A stretch of DNA of 64,000 bases from Woeseia sp. (GTDB lineage: Bacteria; Pseudomonadota; Gammaproteobacteria; Steroidobacterales; Woeseiaceae), in assembly GCA_021773015.1 (NCBI GenBank), contig JAJFKW010000001.1:1905305-1969304 (forward strand). The letters are read 5' to 3'. Shown in pieces: positions 17,934-25,766 of the stretch (the stretch's first letter is position 1; every line of letters begins with the position of its first letter). A model generated the notes under the pieces. The model was not told where the DNA came from. It did not search any database and was given only the letters and a program-made list of their open reading frames with translations. Both the position numbers and the translations under genes were made by a program.

Positions 17934-19106
17934 TCAAGCGCTACGATACAGCTTCGTCATCACAAATTCTTTGTGCCCTAGCGCTTCCGCCGCCGTCAAT
18001 CGGCCATTTGCCGTTTTTACAACGCAGTCGATCAACGCATCCCCGGCTTCTGGGATCGTCATTTCGCGTCGCACGACGCCAGATACGTCGACGTCAATAT
18101 GCTCAGACATCGTTCGAACAGTGCGCGGATTTCCGGTTAGCTTAACGACCGGTATGACTGGATTACCGACGATATTGCCCTGACCCGTTGGGAACACGTG
18201 AACGACGTATCCTGCAGCAGCCATCAACGTCACACACTCCGCTGCTGCCGACGAAGTATCCATGAAATACAACCCGGGCCCGGCAGCTGGTGCTTCAGCA
18301 GGCTCTAGCACGTCAATGTAGGAAACTTTTTTTCCAATTTTTTCCAGATTGCCGAGCGCCTTTTCTTCAATCGTCGTCAGACCACCTTCGATGTTGCCTT
18401 TAGTCGGTTGGCTGTCGGACAAATCGGATGTTTTGTGTGCTTCGATTACGTCGTCCTGATAAGCCTGAAATGTACGCATGAATTTATTGCCAATCTCCGG
18501 CGATACCGCGCGTGCCTTGCACAACTCTTCGGCGCCGGTCAATTCCGAGGTTTCGCCAAATACACCGTAGATACCGTCCGGTATCAATTTGTCATACATG
18601 TTGCCAACGGCAGGACAGGAAGCCAGACCAGTGGTCGTATCCGATTCACCGCATTTTGCAGAAACCCAGATTTCCGATAAATCACACTCCTGGCGTAACT
18701 GACCGCTGGTTTGATGTACGAACTCCTTCGCCTTGCGCGACGCCTTGGCAATTGTTTCGATATCGCCGCTTTGCTCAATCGCGAAACCGGCAACCGGTTT
18801 TCCAGTCTCGGCGATACCATCGACGATCTTCTGCGTCCAACTGGGTTCTATCCCGATCACGATGCAGGCGGCGACGTTCGGATTGCTGCCGGTACCGATC
18901 ATCGTGCGAAAATGTAAGTCCAAGTCCTCGCCGAACTGCAGCCGGCCATACGCGTGCGGCAATGCCATGGTGCCGCATATGTTGGCTGCCACGGCCTCGC
19001 ATGCAGCATTGGAGATGTCGTCGACCGGCAAGATTGCCACATAGTTGCGTACACCAATTCGGCCGTTTTCACGACGGTAACCATAAAATTTTCTGTCTGT
19101 AGACAT
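17934..19106 (-). CDS. suyB: (R)-3-sulfolactate sulfo-lyase, large (beta) subunit
   Basis: A 390-residue UxaA-C/altronate-dehydratase-like protein, the catalytic subunit of SuyAB, which splits (R)-sulfolactate into pyruvate and sulfite. Typical blocks are [19 protein letters not shown] at the N-terminus, [19 protein letters not shown] and the C-terminal [18 protein letters not shown]. The conserved cysteines in the CGxSD and SCPAVG blocks are in place for the Fe-dependent site. The ATG at 19106 follows GGGGAG; an upstream TTG would overlap suyA. It follows suyA by 11 bases. Confidence 0.92.
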   Translation of the reverse strand: MSTDRKFYGYRRENGRIGVRNYVAILPVDDISNAACEAVAANICGTMALPHAYGRLQFGEDLDLHFRTMIGTGSNPNVAACIVIGIEPSWTQKIVDGIAETGKPVAGFAIEQSGDIETIAKASRKAKEFVHQTSGQLRQECDLSEIWVSAKCGESDTTTGLASCPAVGNMYDKLIPDGIYGVFGETSELTGAEELCKARAVSPEIGNKFMRTFQAYQDDVIEAHKTSDLSDSQPTKGNIEGGLTTIEEKALGNLEKIGKKVSYIDVLEPAEAPAAGPGLYFMDTSSAAAECVTLMAAAGYVVHVFPTGQGNIVGNPVIPVVKLTGNPRTVRTMSEHIDVDVSGVVRREMTIPEAGDALIDCVVKTANGRLTAAEALGHKEFVMTKLYRSA

Positions 19107-19117
19107 GACGCTCCCCG

Positions 19118-19405
19118 TCACCAACGTTTCGTTTTTAGATTATGTGTATGTACGTGGCCACCGGCCGCGACCGGCGCGACAATGCGACCGATGTCCTGAC
19201 CATATTTGATAGCGTCGTCGCCCTCTTGCAGATCTTTCAGTGCAATCTTATGGCCAATGGGAACATCGTCTTGAACGACCAGTTGAAAATCTGAATTGTC
19301 TTCAGTGACCACGCAAAGCATCTCGGATCCTGAACTGATACCCTCGACGACGACCACGCCAACATTATCTTGTTTGTCATGAACAAGAAGCTGAGGAATA
19401 CTCAT
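19118..19405 (-). CDS. suyA: (R)-3-sulfolactate sulfo-lyase, small (alpha) subunit
   Basis: A 95-residue SAF-domain protein, the partner of SuyB. The typical run [20 protein letters not shown] is followed by [14 protein letters not shown] at the C-terminus, the conserved end of UxaA-N/SuyA proteins. The ATG at 19405 was chosen over a longer frame because AGGGAG precedes it. It is the first gene of the leftward desulfonation operon; the promoter lies in the region shared with the divergent GntR gene. Confidence 0.92.
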   Translation of the reverse strand: MSIPQLLVHDKQDNVGVVVVEGISSGSEMLCVVTEDNSDFQLVVQDDVPIGHKIALKDLQEGDDAIKYGQDIGRIVAPVAAGGHVHTHNLKTKRW

Positions 19406-19474
19406 ACGGTTTTTATCTCCCTGAAAGATTGCACCAGTCGACAACAATGACGCTGTCTATGGGATGCTAATAAC

Positions 19475-19486
19475 TCTTATATAAGA
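19475..19486. promoter_or_regulatory. Palindrome in suyA/gntR divergent region, candidate GntR operator
   Basis: A perfect 12-base palindrome, TCTTATATAAGA, lies between suyA (start 19405) and the GntR gene (start 19585). The half-site TATAAGA recurs at 25721-25727 upstream of the TonB-dependent receptor of the same island. HutC-type GntR proteins bind short AT-centred palindromes, so regulation of both arms by this site is plausible but unproven. Confidence 0.5.
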
Positions 19487-19584
19487 TACAATACCACGAA
19501 CCGCGGAGCAATAGCTCCGGCAAACAAGAGCCGTTGCCGATGCAATGTTGTGTATCGCCTAAGGCCGCATTGCAAAGGGGAACC

Positions 19585-20310
19585 ATGGAACCATTACCGG
19601 ACTTTCAACCGCTGTATAAGCAGGTTTACGACGTGCTCGTACGGCGAATTGCTGAGGGCGAGTGGCGTCCGGCGGAGGCCCTGCCGAGCGAACAGGCCAT
19701 TGCCGCGGAGCTTCGCGTAAGCCAAGGCACCGTGCGCAAAGCGTTGGACGCCTTGGCCGCTGAAAACTTAGTGCAACGCCGGCAGGGAAAAGGCACTTAC
19801 GTCGCGGAGCACACACAAGAACATGCGTTGTTTCGTTTTTTCCGCCTATCTCGGCCAGGGACCGACGGCGAGCGCGTTACCCCGGAAAGCGGTACCGATA
19901 CTTGTAAGCGTCGAACTGCGACTGCGGCGGAAACTGACAAATTGCATTTGGGAAAGGGTTCGCAAGTTGCAGAAATCAATAGAATCCGCCTTATCGACGG
20001 TGTGCCGGCGGTCAGCGAGAAAATCATATTGCCGCTGGCGCTTTTTCCGGAAATCGATCACCAGGAAGCACTGCCCAATACCTTGTACTCGCTGTACCAA
20101 AGCGTCTATGGCATCAGTGTTGTGCTTGCAAAAGAAGAGCTACGGGCGGTTTTGTCCAATAAGGGCGACTCACGCCAACTAGGGTTGGAGCCGGGAACGC
20201 CAGTATTACAGGTTGAGCGCGTCGCCTTGGGTATTGACGGTAAGCGCGTCGAATTGCGCATCAGTCGCTGTGAAACACGAAATTTTGTTTATGCAATCGA
20301 TGTCAAATAA
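19585..20310 (+). CDS. GntR/HutC-family transcription regulator with UTRA ligand domain
   Basis: 241 residues from the ATG at 19585 (AAAGGGG upstream). The N-terminal GntR winged helix (about 8-75) has LPSEQAIAAELRVSQGTVRKALDAL-type helices and the wing RRQGKGTYV; the UTRA domain (about 90-235) binds a small effector. It lies between the sulfolactate operon and the kinase-isomerase-TRAP operon and probably represses both until a sulfonated sugar or acid is present. An inverted repeat TGCAATG/CATTGCA (19541-19574) ends just before the ribosome site and may structure the leader. Confidence 0.88.
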   Translation: MEPLPDFQPLYKQVYDVLVRRIAEGEWRPAEALPSEQAIAAELRVSQGTVRKALDALAAENLVQRRQGKGTYVAEHTQEHALFRFFRLSRPGTDGERVTPESGTDTCKRRTATAAETDKLHLGKGSQVAEINRIRLIDGVPAVSEKIILPLALFPEIDHQEALPNTLYSLYQSVYGISVVLAKEELRAVLSNKGDSRQLGLEPGTPVLQVERVALGIDGKRVELRISRCETRNFVYAIDVK

Positions 20311-20353
20311 CACAGCGATTGATTCGATCGCATTGTTTGCGGTCGCCTAACGT

Positions 20354-21262
20354 ATGTCGAGCGTTTTTTGCATTGGCCACGCCGTTCAAGACTTCGTCTT
20401 TTATCTGGATACCATGCCGGCTCGCGCAACAAAGTTTCAGGCGAATCGATTTGAGTCTATCGGTGGAGGGCCTGCCGCGACGGCTGCCGTCACTATTTCC
20501 CGCCTGGGCGGCAACGCGACGCTTGCTGCAAGATTAGGCGACGATCTTATCGCTGACAACATCGTCAAAGAGCTTTGCAGCTACGGCATAGACTGTTCCT
20601 GGCTTAGGCGCCTGGACGGACAGTCGTCCTTATCGGCGGTCATCGTCGACGAGCAAGGCGAACGAATAATCGTAAATCACCTCGATAGAAATCTGAGTCC
20701 TAGCGCACACTGGTTGCCGGAAACACTTCCCGAAAACACCGCCGCAGTGTTGGCCGACAGTCGCTGGCCTGAGGGCGCGAAGCGCGGTTTTCAGTTAGCA
20801 AATGCCGCAGGTATTCCGGCAATTCTCGATGCCGATGTACCTGTTCCACGCGACCCCGATTTGCTACAACTTGCCAGCCACGTCGCTTTTTCAGCGGACG
20901 GGCTGGCTGAATTCAGCGGCGCCGACAACGACGAGGATGGGCTTAGAATAGTACAAGACAGAATCGATGCCTGGTGCTGTGTAACCGTCGGTAGCCGCGG
21001 CACCCTGATGATTGAAGATGATCAAGCGGTGTATCGCGGTGCTTTTTCAGTGGAACCGCAAAACACGTTGGGCGCGGGCGACGTGTGGCATGGCGCATTC
21101 GCCTTGGCCATAGCAGAGTCCGCCACATTGCATGATGCTGTAAATTTCGCCGGTGCAGCCGCCGCATACAAAGTGGCCCATGCTGGCGGGCGCAGCGCAA
21201 TTCCAACTCGCAATGAACTCAATCAATTTTTGGCTAAGCATTCACTGGAGTTATCGGCATGA
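20354..21262 (+). CDS. PfkB-family sugar kinase, probable 6-deoxy-6-sulfofructose kinase (YihV-like)
   Basis: A 302-residue PfkB/ribokinase fold kinase. GGGPAATAAV at 37-46 and the ATP/base motif TLGAGDVWHG near 230 are clear. It matches E. coli YihV as remembered closely along its length (GERIIVN, LADSRWPEGAKR, LGAGDVWHGA, AHAGGRSAIP). The residues that in YihV hold the sulfonate of sulfofructose (Lys27, Asn109, Arg138) are Lys27, Asn108 and Arg137 here. It would phosphorylate 6-deoxy-6-sulfofructose at C1. The gene is coupled by ATGA overlap to the isomerase and lies 43 bases after gntR. A generic fructokinase or tagatose kinase is less likely, given this triad and the suy genes. Confidence 0.78.
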   Translation: MSSVFCIGHAVQDFVFYLDTMPARATKFQANRFESIGGGPAATAAVTISRLGGNATLAARLGDDLIADNIVKELCSYGIDCSWLRRLDGQSSLSAVIVDEQGERIIVNHLDRNLSPSAHWLPETLPENTAAVLADSRWPEGAKRGFQLANAAGIPAILDADVPVPRDPDLLQLASHVAFSADGLAEFSGADNDEDGLRIVQDRIDAWCCVTVGSRGTLMIEDDQAVYRGAFSVEPQNTLGAGDVWHGAFALAIAESATLHDAVNFAGAAAAYKVAHAGGRSAIPTRNELNQFLAKHSLELSA

Positions 21263-22656
21263 GCCTGACTTACGGCGTCGTCGCACTGGCACGCAGTACT
21301 TTCGACATGGATTTTGCCGAGGAGATGCGCAGCAAAGCATTTGCAGCATTGCAGGCCGCAAATATCGACATTATCGGCCCCGAATCGCTTGCCTGTGACG
21401 TTGCCCAAGCGAACGAAGCTCTGGCTGAAATCGGCAGTGCAAAAAAAATTGATGCGCTGTTGATATTGCAAGTCACCTTTACCGACGCCAGCATGACGGT
21501 TCAGATCGCCAAAAGCGCGAGGGTACCGGTGGCGCTATGGGGAATACCTGAACCGCGTATCGGCGGGCGCCTGCGCTTAAATGCATATTGCGGCATCAAC
21601 CTCGCCGCGCATGCGATGGGTAAGGCCGACCTTCCCTACAATTGGTTATTCGCCGTACCGGACAGCGTCGGGCTGAGCGATAAGTTGCGAGCTCTCGCCG
21701 ACGAACCGGCGGCACCCGAAATTGATCTACCCGAAATTGACGCTGCGGAAGACACCGCGGCAGATAAGGTGATTACGAAACTCCGCAGCGCGCGAATTAG
21801 TGTGATCGGCGAACACCCAGCCGGTTTCGATACCTGTGAATACGATGCAAGCGAGCTCAACGAACTGACCGGTGTCGAGGTCAACCAGGTGTCACTCGAC
21901 GATGCGTTCGATAAAGCAAGAAATTCCGACAGCGCGCGAAATTTGCGACATCGAGAAAAAGCGGATGAGAGCCTTGCCGGCCTAGCCGAAGTCGATCAAG
22001 TGGAGCTTGATAGATCATTTCGTTTTCTCAGTGCGTTAGAGGATATTAGTCGCGAGCAAAAGGCAGATGGCTTGGCGGTTCGCTGTTGGCCAGAGACTTT
22101 CACGGAATTCGGCTGCGCCGCGTGCGGCCCGATGGCAATGATGAATGAGGCAGGGATACCCAGCGCCTGCGAAGCTGACGTATACGGATCGGTTACCACG
22201 TTGATGTTGCAGGAATTGGCTGGCGAGCCGGTCTGGATGGCAGACCTCGTTGACGTCGATGAACAGGACAATAGCGCGGTTCTTTGGCATTGCGGGCTCG
22301 CGCCATTATCTATGTGCGACCCAGAGGTAACGCCAACGGCGACTATTCACACCAATCGAAAAATGCCGTTGCTGCACGAGTTTCCGCTGAAACCCGGTCG
22401 TGTAACGCTCGCGCGCCTATCGCAAGCGAAAAACCAAAAGAAATTGATGATCGCAGGTGCAGAGGTACAACGCGCACCCATGGCGTTTACCGGCACCTCC
22501 GGTGTCATTCGTTTCGACCGCAGCGCGGCCAAGGTTTGCGAAACGATTATGAACCAGGGCCTGGAACATCATTTCGCATTAGCTTACGGCGACCATCGCA
22601 GCGCCCTCCGGCAAGTGGCCAATCGCCTCGGCTTGCCGGTACTCGAGATAGCCTAA
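21259..22656 (+). CDS. L-fucose/L-arabinose isomerase-family protein, possible sulfoquinovose isomerase
   Basis: A 465-residue member of the fucose/arabinose isomerase superfamily. RCWPE at 276-280, Glu305 (ACEAD) and Asp329 (WMADLVD) are 24 residues apart, exactly like metal ligands Glu337 and Asp361 of E. coli FucI; a His ligand is expected at 437/438 (EHHFALAYGDH). It lies in a coupled pair with a YihV-like kinase, so the expected reaction is sulfoquinovose to sulfofructose. Isomerases of this superfamily (called SqvD) are known to do this in sulfoglycolysis outside enteric bacteria; unlike them, E. coli uses YihS. Substrate is inference. Confidence 0.72.
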   Translation: MSLTYGVVALARSTFDMDFAEEMRSKAFAALQAANIDIIGPESLACDVAQANEALAEIGSAKKIDALLILQVTFTDASMTVQIAKSARVPVALWGIPEPRIGGRLRLNAYCGINLAAHAMGKADLPYNWLFAVPDSVGLSDKLRALADEPAAPEIDLPEIDAAEDTAADKVITKLRSARISVIGEHPAGFDTCEYDASELNELTGVEVNQVSLDDAFDKARNSDSARNLRHREKADESLAGLAEVDQVELDRSFRFLSALEDISREQKADGLAVRCWPETFTEFGCAACGPMAMMNEAGIPSACEADVYGSVTTLMLQELAGEPVWMADLVDVDEQDNSAVLWHCGLAPLSMCDPEVTPTATIHTNRKMPLLHEFPLKPGRVTLARLSQAKNQKKLMIAGAEVQRAPMAFTGTSGVIRFDRSAAKVCETIMNQGLEHHFALAYGDHRSALRQVANRLGLPVLEIA

Positions 22657-22657
22657 G

Positions 22658-23224
22658 GTGAGCGTCAGCGAAGCGTCGATCTTGCACAAACTAATGCGCT
22701 TGCTGGCCGCTATTAACTCGGCCCACTGTAACGCCAGTCGGATCGCAGCGGGTGGTTTACTCATCACGATGACATCTATTGTCCTGCTGCAGATCGTATT
22801 TCGTTACGTACTGAATGATTCGCTAATTTGGACCGAAGAAGTATCTAAGACCATGATGGTTTGGGCTGCGTTTCTCGTTGCGCCTTGGGCTTATCGTGTG
22901 GGCGCCAACGTTAGCATCAACATGTTCGTCGATCTGTTGTCTCGGCGCATGCGCTTGCTCATCCATTTACTGCTCAATTTGCTGGTTTTATGGATCGTCC
23001 TTGTTTTCCTGCGCGAAAGTTTTGGCTTCTGGCAGCGCGGCTTCAGCATTCGTGCCGCCAGCCTGCCAATTCAAATGGGATGGTTTTACACGATCGTACC
23101 GTTTGCGTTTGCAGCGATGTTTCTGGTAGGGGTCGAGTTATTGCTGCGCGATGTTCTTTCTTTGGCCGACCCGCGGACTGACTACACCATTCCACCACCC
23201 GACATCGTCGCGGAAGGCGAGTAA
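22658..23224 (+). CDS. TRAP transporter small membrane subunit (DctQ)
   Basis: 188 residues with four membrane helices; the DctQ signature VLLQIVFRYVLNDSLIWTEE and MVWAAFLVAPWAYRVG are seen. It starts at a GTG at 22658, two bases past the isomerase stop, so it is in the same operon. With the M and P subunits it forms a sodium-driven uptake system for an acidic compound. TRAP systems for sulfonates such as taurine, isethionate and DHPS are known, so a sulfonate substrate fits. Confidence 0.9.
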   Translation: MSVSEASILHKLMRLLAAINSAHCNASRIAAGGLLITMTSIVLLQIVFRYVLNDSLIWTEEVSKTMMVWAAFLVAPWAYRVGANVSINMFVDLLSRRMRLLIHLLLNLLVLWIVLVFLRESFGFWQRGFSIRAASLPIQMGWFYTIVPFAFAAMFLVGVELLLRDVLSLADPRTDYTIPPPDIVAEGE

Positions 23225-23231
23225 TGCCGTT

Positions 23232-24518
23232 ATGTCTCTAGCGTATTTTTGGATATTTATTTTTCTGATGGCTTGCGGGTTGCCCGTCGTATTCGCGCTG
23301 CTCATCGGACCGGGCTTGAGCCTCGCACTTGACGGCGACCAAGTGTTCTATAAAGCGCTGTTGTCTCGACTCTACAATGGCATGGATTCATTTCCCCTGA
23401 TGGCGTTGCCGTTTTTCATACTTGCCGGTCAATTGATGAATTCTGGTGGCATCACACGATCGATCGTCGATTTCAGCCAGTCAATGATTGGGCACGTTCG
23501 CGGTGGCCTGGCACAGGTCAATATTTTTTCTTCGGTGCTTTTCGCTGGTCTATCCGGCTCTGCCGTCGCGGACACTTCTGCATTGGGCAAGATTTTTATT
23601 CCTGCCATGACTCAGAATGGCTACTCGCGCCCATTCGCAGCAGCAGTCACCGCTGCGTCTTCCGTGATCGGTCCAATCATTCCGCCGTCAGGCATCATGA
23701 TTTTGTATGCCTTTATCATGAACGTGTCGGTTGCCGGCTTGTTTGCGGCCGGTCTGGTTCCCGGGTTACTCATATCTTTTGGTCTGATGGCCGTTACCAG
23801 CGTCATCGCGAAAAAGCGCAATTACCCAATCGCAAATCGCCGCGCCACGTGGAAAGAGCGCGGTACTGCTTTTCGCAAAACGTCCCTGGCACTCGCGACG
23901 CCTGTGATTTTGCTCGGCGGAATATTGGGCGGCATATTCACACCAACGGAGGCTGCAGCTGTTGCAGCCGCTTACGCACTGGTGGTAACAATATTCATCA
24001 TGCGAACCCTAAAGGCACGTGATTTGCCGAAAGTCTTTGTAGAGTCTGCCGTGCAGGCTGGCGTCATATTGTTGCTGGTTGGCACATCCGTCGTCTTCGC
24101 ATGGATTATCACGGTCTCCGGATTTGCGGAGATAATCGGTAGCACCATGCGGGAGGCCAGTGACAACGTCTATATGTTGTTGTTCTTGACTAACTTGCTG
24201 CTGTTTGTCGTCGGCATGTTCCTCGATGCGGGACCTGCGATTCTTATACTTGGTCCGGTTCTTGGGCCGCTTTTCGTTTCAATGGGTGTCGATCCGATCC
24301 ATTTCGCTGTGGTGATGTGTGTGAATGTCACCGTAGGACTCGCGACGCCTCCACTGGGTCTCGTACTTTTCGTTGCCGCATCGGTTTCACGCGAGAAAGT
24401 TGAAACCATTGCCTGGCAAATGCTGCCGTTTTTGGGTGTTGAGATCGCGGTAATATTTCTTATTACCTACGTGCCGGCAATATCCATGACGTTGCCACGA
24501 CTACTTGGGTTCGCTTAG
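23232..24518 (+). CDS. TRAP transporter large permease subunit (DctM)
   Basis: 428 residues from the ATG at 23232, which gives the normal start MSLAYFWIFIFLMACGLPV; longer frames run into dctQ. About twelve membrane segments are seen with DctM hallmarks (PLMALPFFILAGQLMNSGGI, GLSGSAVADTSALGKIFIP, PPSGIMILYAF, GIFTPTEAAAVAAAYAL). It is the transport channel of the system and lies seven bases after dctQ. Confidence 0.93.
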   Translation: MSLAYFWIFIFLMACGLPVVFALLIGPGLSLALDGDQVFYKALLSRLYNGMDSFPLMALPFFILAGQLMNSGGITRSIVDFSQSMIGHVRGGLAQVNIFSSVLFAGLSGSAVADTSALGKIFIPAMTQNGYSRPFAAAVTAASSVIGPIIPPSGIMILYAFIMNVSVAGLFAAGLVPGLLISFGLMAVTSVIAKKRNYPIANRRATWKERGTAFRKTSLALATPVILLGGILGGIFTPTEAAAVAAAYALVVTIFIMRTLKARDLPKVFVESAVQAGVILLLVGTSVVFAWIITVSGFAEIIGSTMREASDNVYMLLFLTNLLLFVVGMFLDAGPAILILGPVLGPLFVSMGVDPIHFAVVMCVNVTVGLATPPLGLVLFVAASVSREKVETIAWQMLPFLGVEIAVIFLITYVPAISMTLPRLLGFA

Positions 24519-24531
24519 AGGATGCCTGCGC

Positions 24532-25599
24532 ATGAATAAACGTTACATGATGCTAGGTTTGTTTGTTTCTATTTTGCTGGTCTGCACTGTCGGCACCGTG
24601 GTCTCTAGCAGCGGCCCACCTGCGGAACATGTCATTCGATTTTCCTTTTTGGGTTCTCCGGAAGATGAGGATTACGATGGTGCGATGGTTTTCAAACAAT
24701 ACGTTGAGAGCCGTAGCAACGGGCGTGCTTCGGTAGAAGTATTTCCGTCGGGTCAGTTTTGCTCGAACGAGCGGGAATGCCTGGAGGGATTACAGACCGG
24801 CGTCCTGCAAGTGTTTATGCTGACCACCGGCGGCCTCGGCAGTATTTTTGGCCCGGGCCAAGTTCTGGATCTACCGTATATTTTCAGAGACGATGCGGTC
24901 GCAGAGTGTGTGCTTGACGGCCCAATCGTCCGCGAAATGAAAAACGCGGTACTCGACTCGGGACTGCAAATACGGCTTATGGCTGTATCTAACACTGGCG
25001 GCTGGCGTAATTTTGCGTCTACGGACAAGCAAATTCGTGTGCCCGCCGACATTGCAGGGAAAAAATTCAGAACGATCTCAGCACCGGTCCAACAAGAATT
25101 GGTGCGCCAGCTTGGCGGCAATCCCACGCCGGTTGCCTGGTCAGAGGTCTATACCGCATTAGCAACAGGTGTCGTTGAAGGAACGAAAAACGGCATCCAA
25201 GATATTGTCGGTATGAAACTGCACGAACAAATCAAATTCATCACCCTTGATGGCCACAGCTACATGGGCGGATTGTGGTGGTTTTCAGAAGACAGCTGGC
25301 AAAAACTGCCGCCTGATGTCCGACGTATCGTTTACGACGGATTTCAGGAGTTGAAGACGGTTACGCGAGGCATTATCAAGCGTCGCGAAATTGATGCTTA
25401 CGCAGAATTTGAGAGTTCCGGCGGCACACTCTACGTGCCAAACGCGGAAGAAAAGCTAGAATTTCGCGCAGCCGCCAGCGGCATGCGCCAGTGGTACGCA
25501 GACGAGTACGGTAGCGAATGGCTGGGCAAACTGGATGCGGCGGTCGCGCAATGCGAAACCGACATTGATGCTGCGTACCACGACGCGGTAGCCAACTAA
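24532..25599 (+). CDS. TRAP transporter solute-binding protein (DctP)
   Basis: 355 residues from the ATG at 24532 (GAGGA upstream). A signal peptide or uncleaved anchor (about 4-26) is followed by a DctP domain. The run GKKFRTISAPVQQELVRQL holds the conserved Arg that binds an anionic group, and PTPVAWSEVYTALATGVVEG is the usual core. It should deliver an anionic substrate to DctQM in the periplasm. Two cysteines (CSNEREC) may form a disulfide. It ends the gntR-kinase-isomerase-TRAP unit before a strong hairpin. Confidence 0.9.
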   Translation: MNKRYMMLGLFVSILLVCTVGTVVSSSGPPAEHVIRFSFLGSPEDEDYDGAMVFKQYVESRSNGRASVEVFPSGQFCSNERECLEGLQTGVLQVFMLTTGGLGSIFGPGQVLDLPYIFRDDAVAECVLDGPIVREMKNAVLDSGLQIRLMAVSNTGGWRNFASTDKQIRVPADIAGKKFRTISAPVQQELVRQLGGNPTPVAWSEVYTALATGVVEGTKNGIQDIVGMKLHEQIKFITLDGHSYMGGLWWFSEDSWQKLPPDVRRIVYDGFQELKTVTRGIIKRREIDAYAEFESSGGTLYVPNAEEKLEFRAAASGMRQWYADEYGSEWLGKLDAAVAQCETDIDAAYHDAVAN

Positions 25600-25618
25600 C
25601 ACTTTTCACTCGTTTCTC

Positions 25619-25666
25619 GCAGATCAACGCTTATAGTTTCGGATGAAACCATAAGCGTTGATCTGC
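25619..25666 (+). terminator. Long hairpin between the TRAP and receptor genes
   Basis: 22-base arms with one mismatch around a four-base GGAT loop (left arm begins GCAGATCAACGCTTAT, right arm ends ATAAGCGTTGATCTGC), followed shortly by CTTTTC. It starts 20 bases after the DctP stop. It may terminate the TRAP operon or separate transporter and receptor expression. Confidence 0.6.
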
Positions 25667-25698
25667 CGCCTTTTCGGCCAGAATTTCCAATCCACAGC

Positions 25699-25736
25699 AA
25701 ACTTATATATTATGGTCATGTATAAGACATAAGTTT
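25699..25736. promoter_or_regulatory. AT-rich nested inverted repeats upstream of the TonB-dependent receptor
   Basis: AAACTTAT at 25699 pairs with ATAAGTTT ending at 25736; inside, CTTATA (25702) pairs with TATAAG (25721). TATAAGA at 25721-25727 is the half-site of the palindrome at 19475-19486. A likely promoter/operator region, 30 bases before the ATG. Confidence 0.45.
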
Positions 25737-25766
25737 CATTACAGTTTGCCAGGAGGGGGAAACGCA

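Noticed and set aside
20354-25599. Sulfo-Entner-Doudoroff or SMO-type sulfoquinovose pathway
   Set aside because: No sugar dehydratase, KDSG aldolase, or flavin sulfoquinovose monooxygenase is present in the island; kinase and isomerase point to an EMP-type route.
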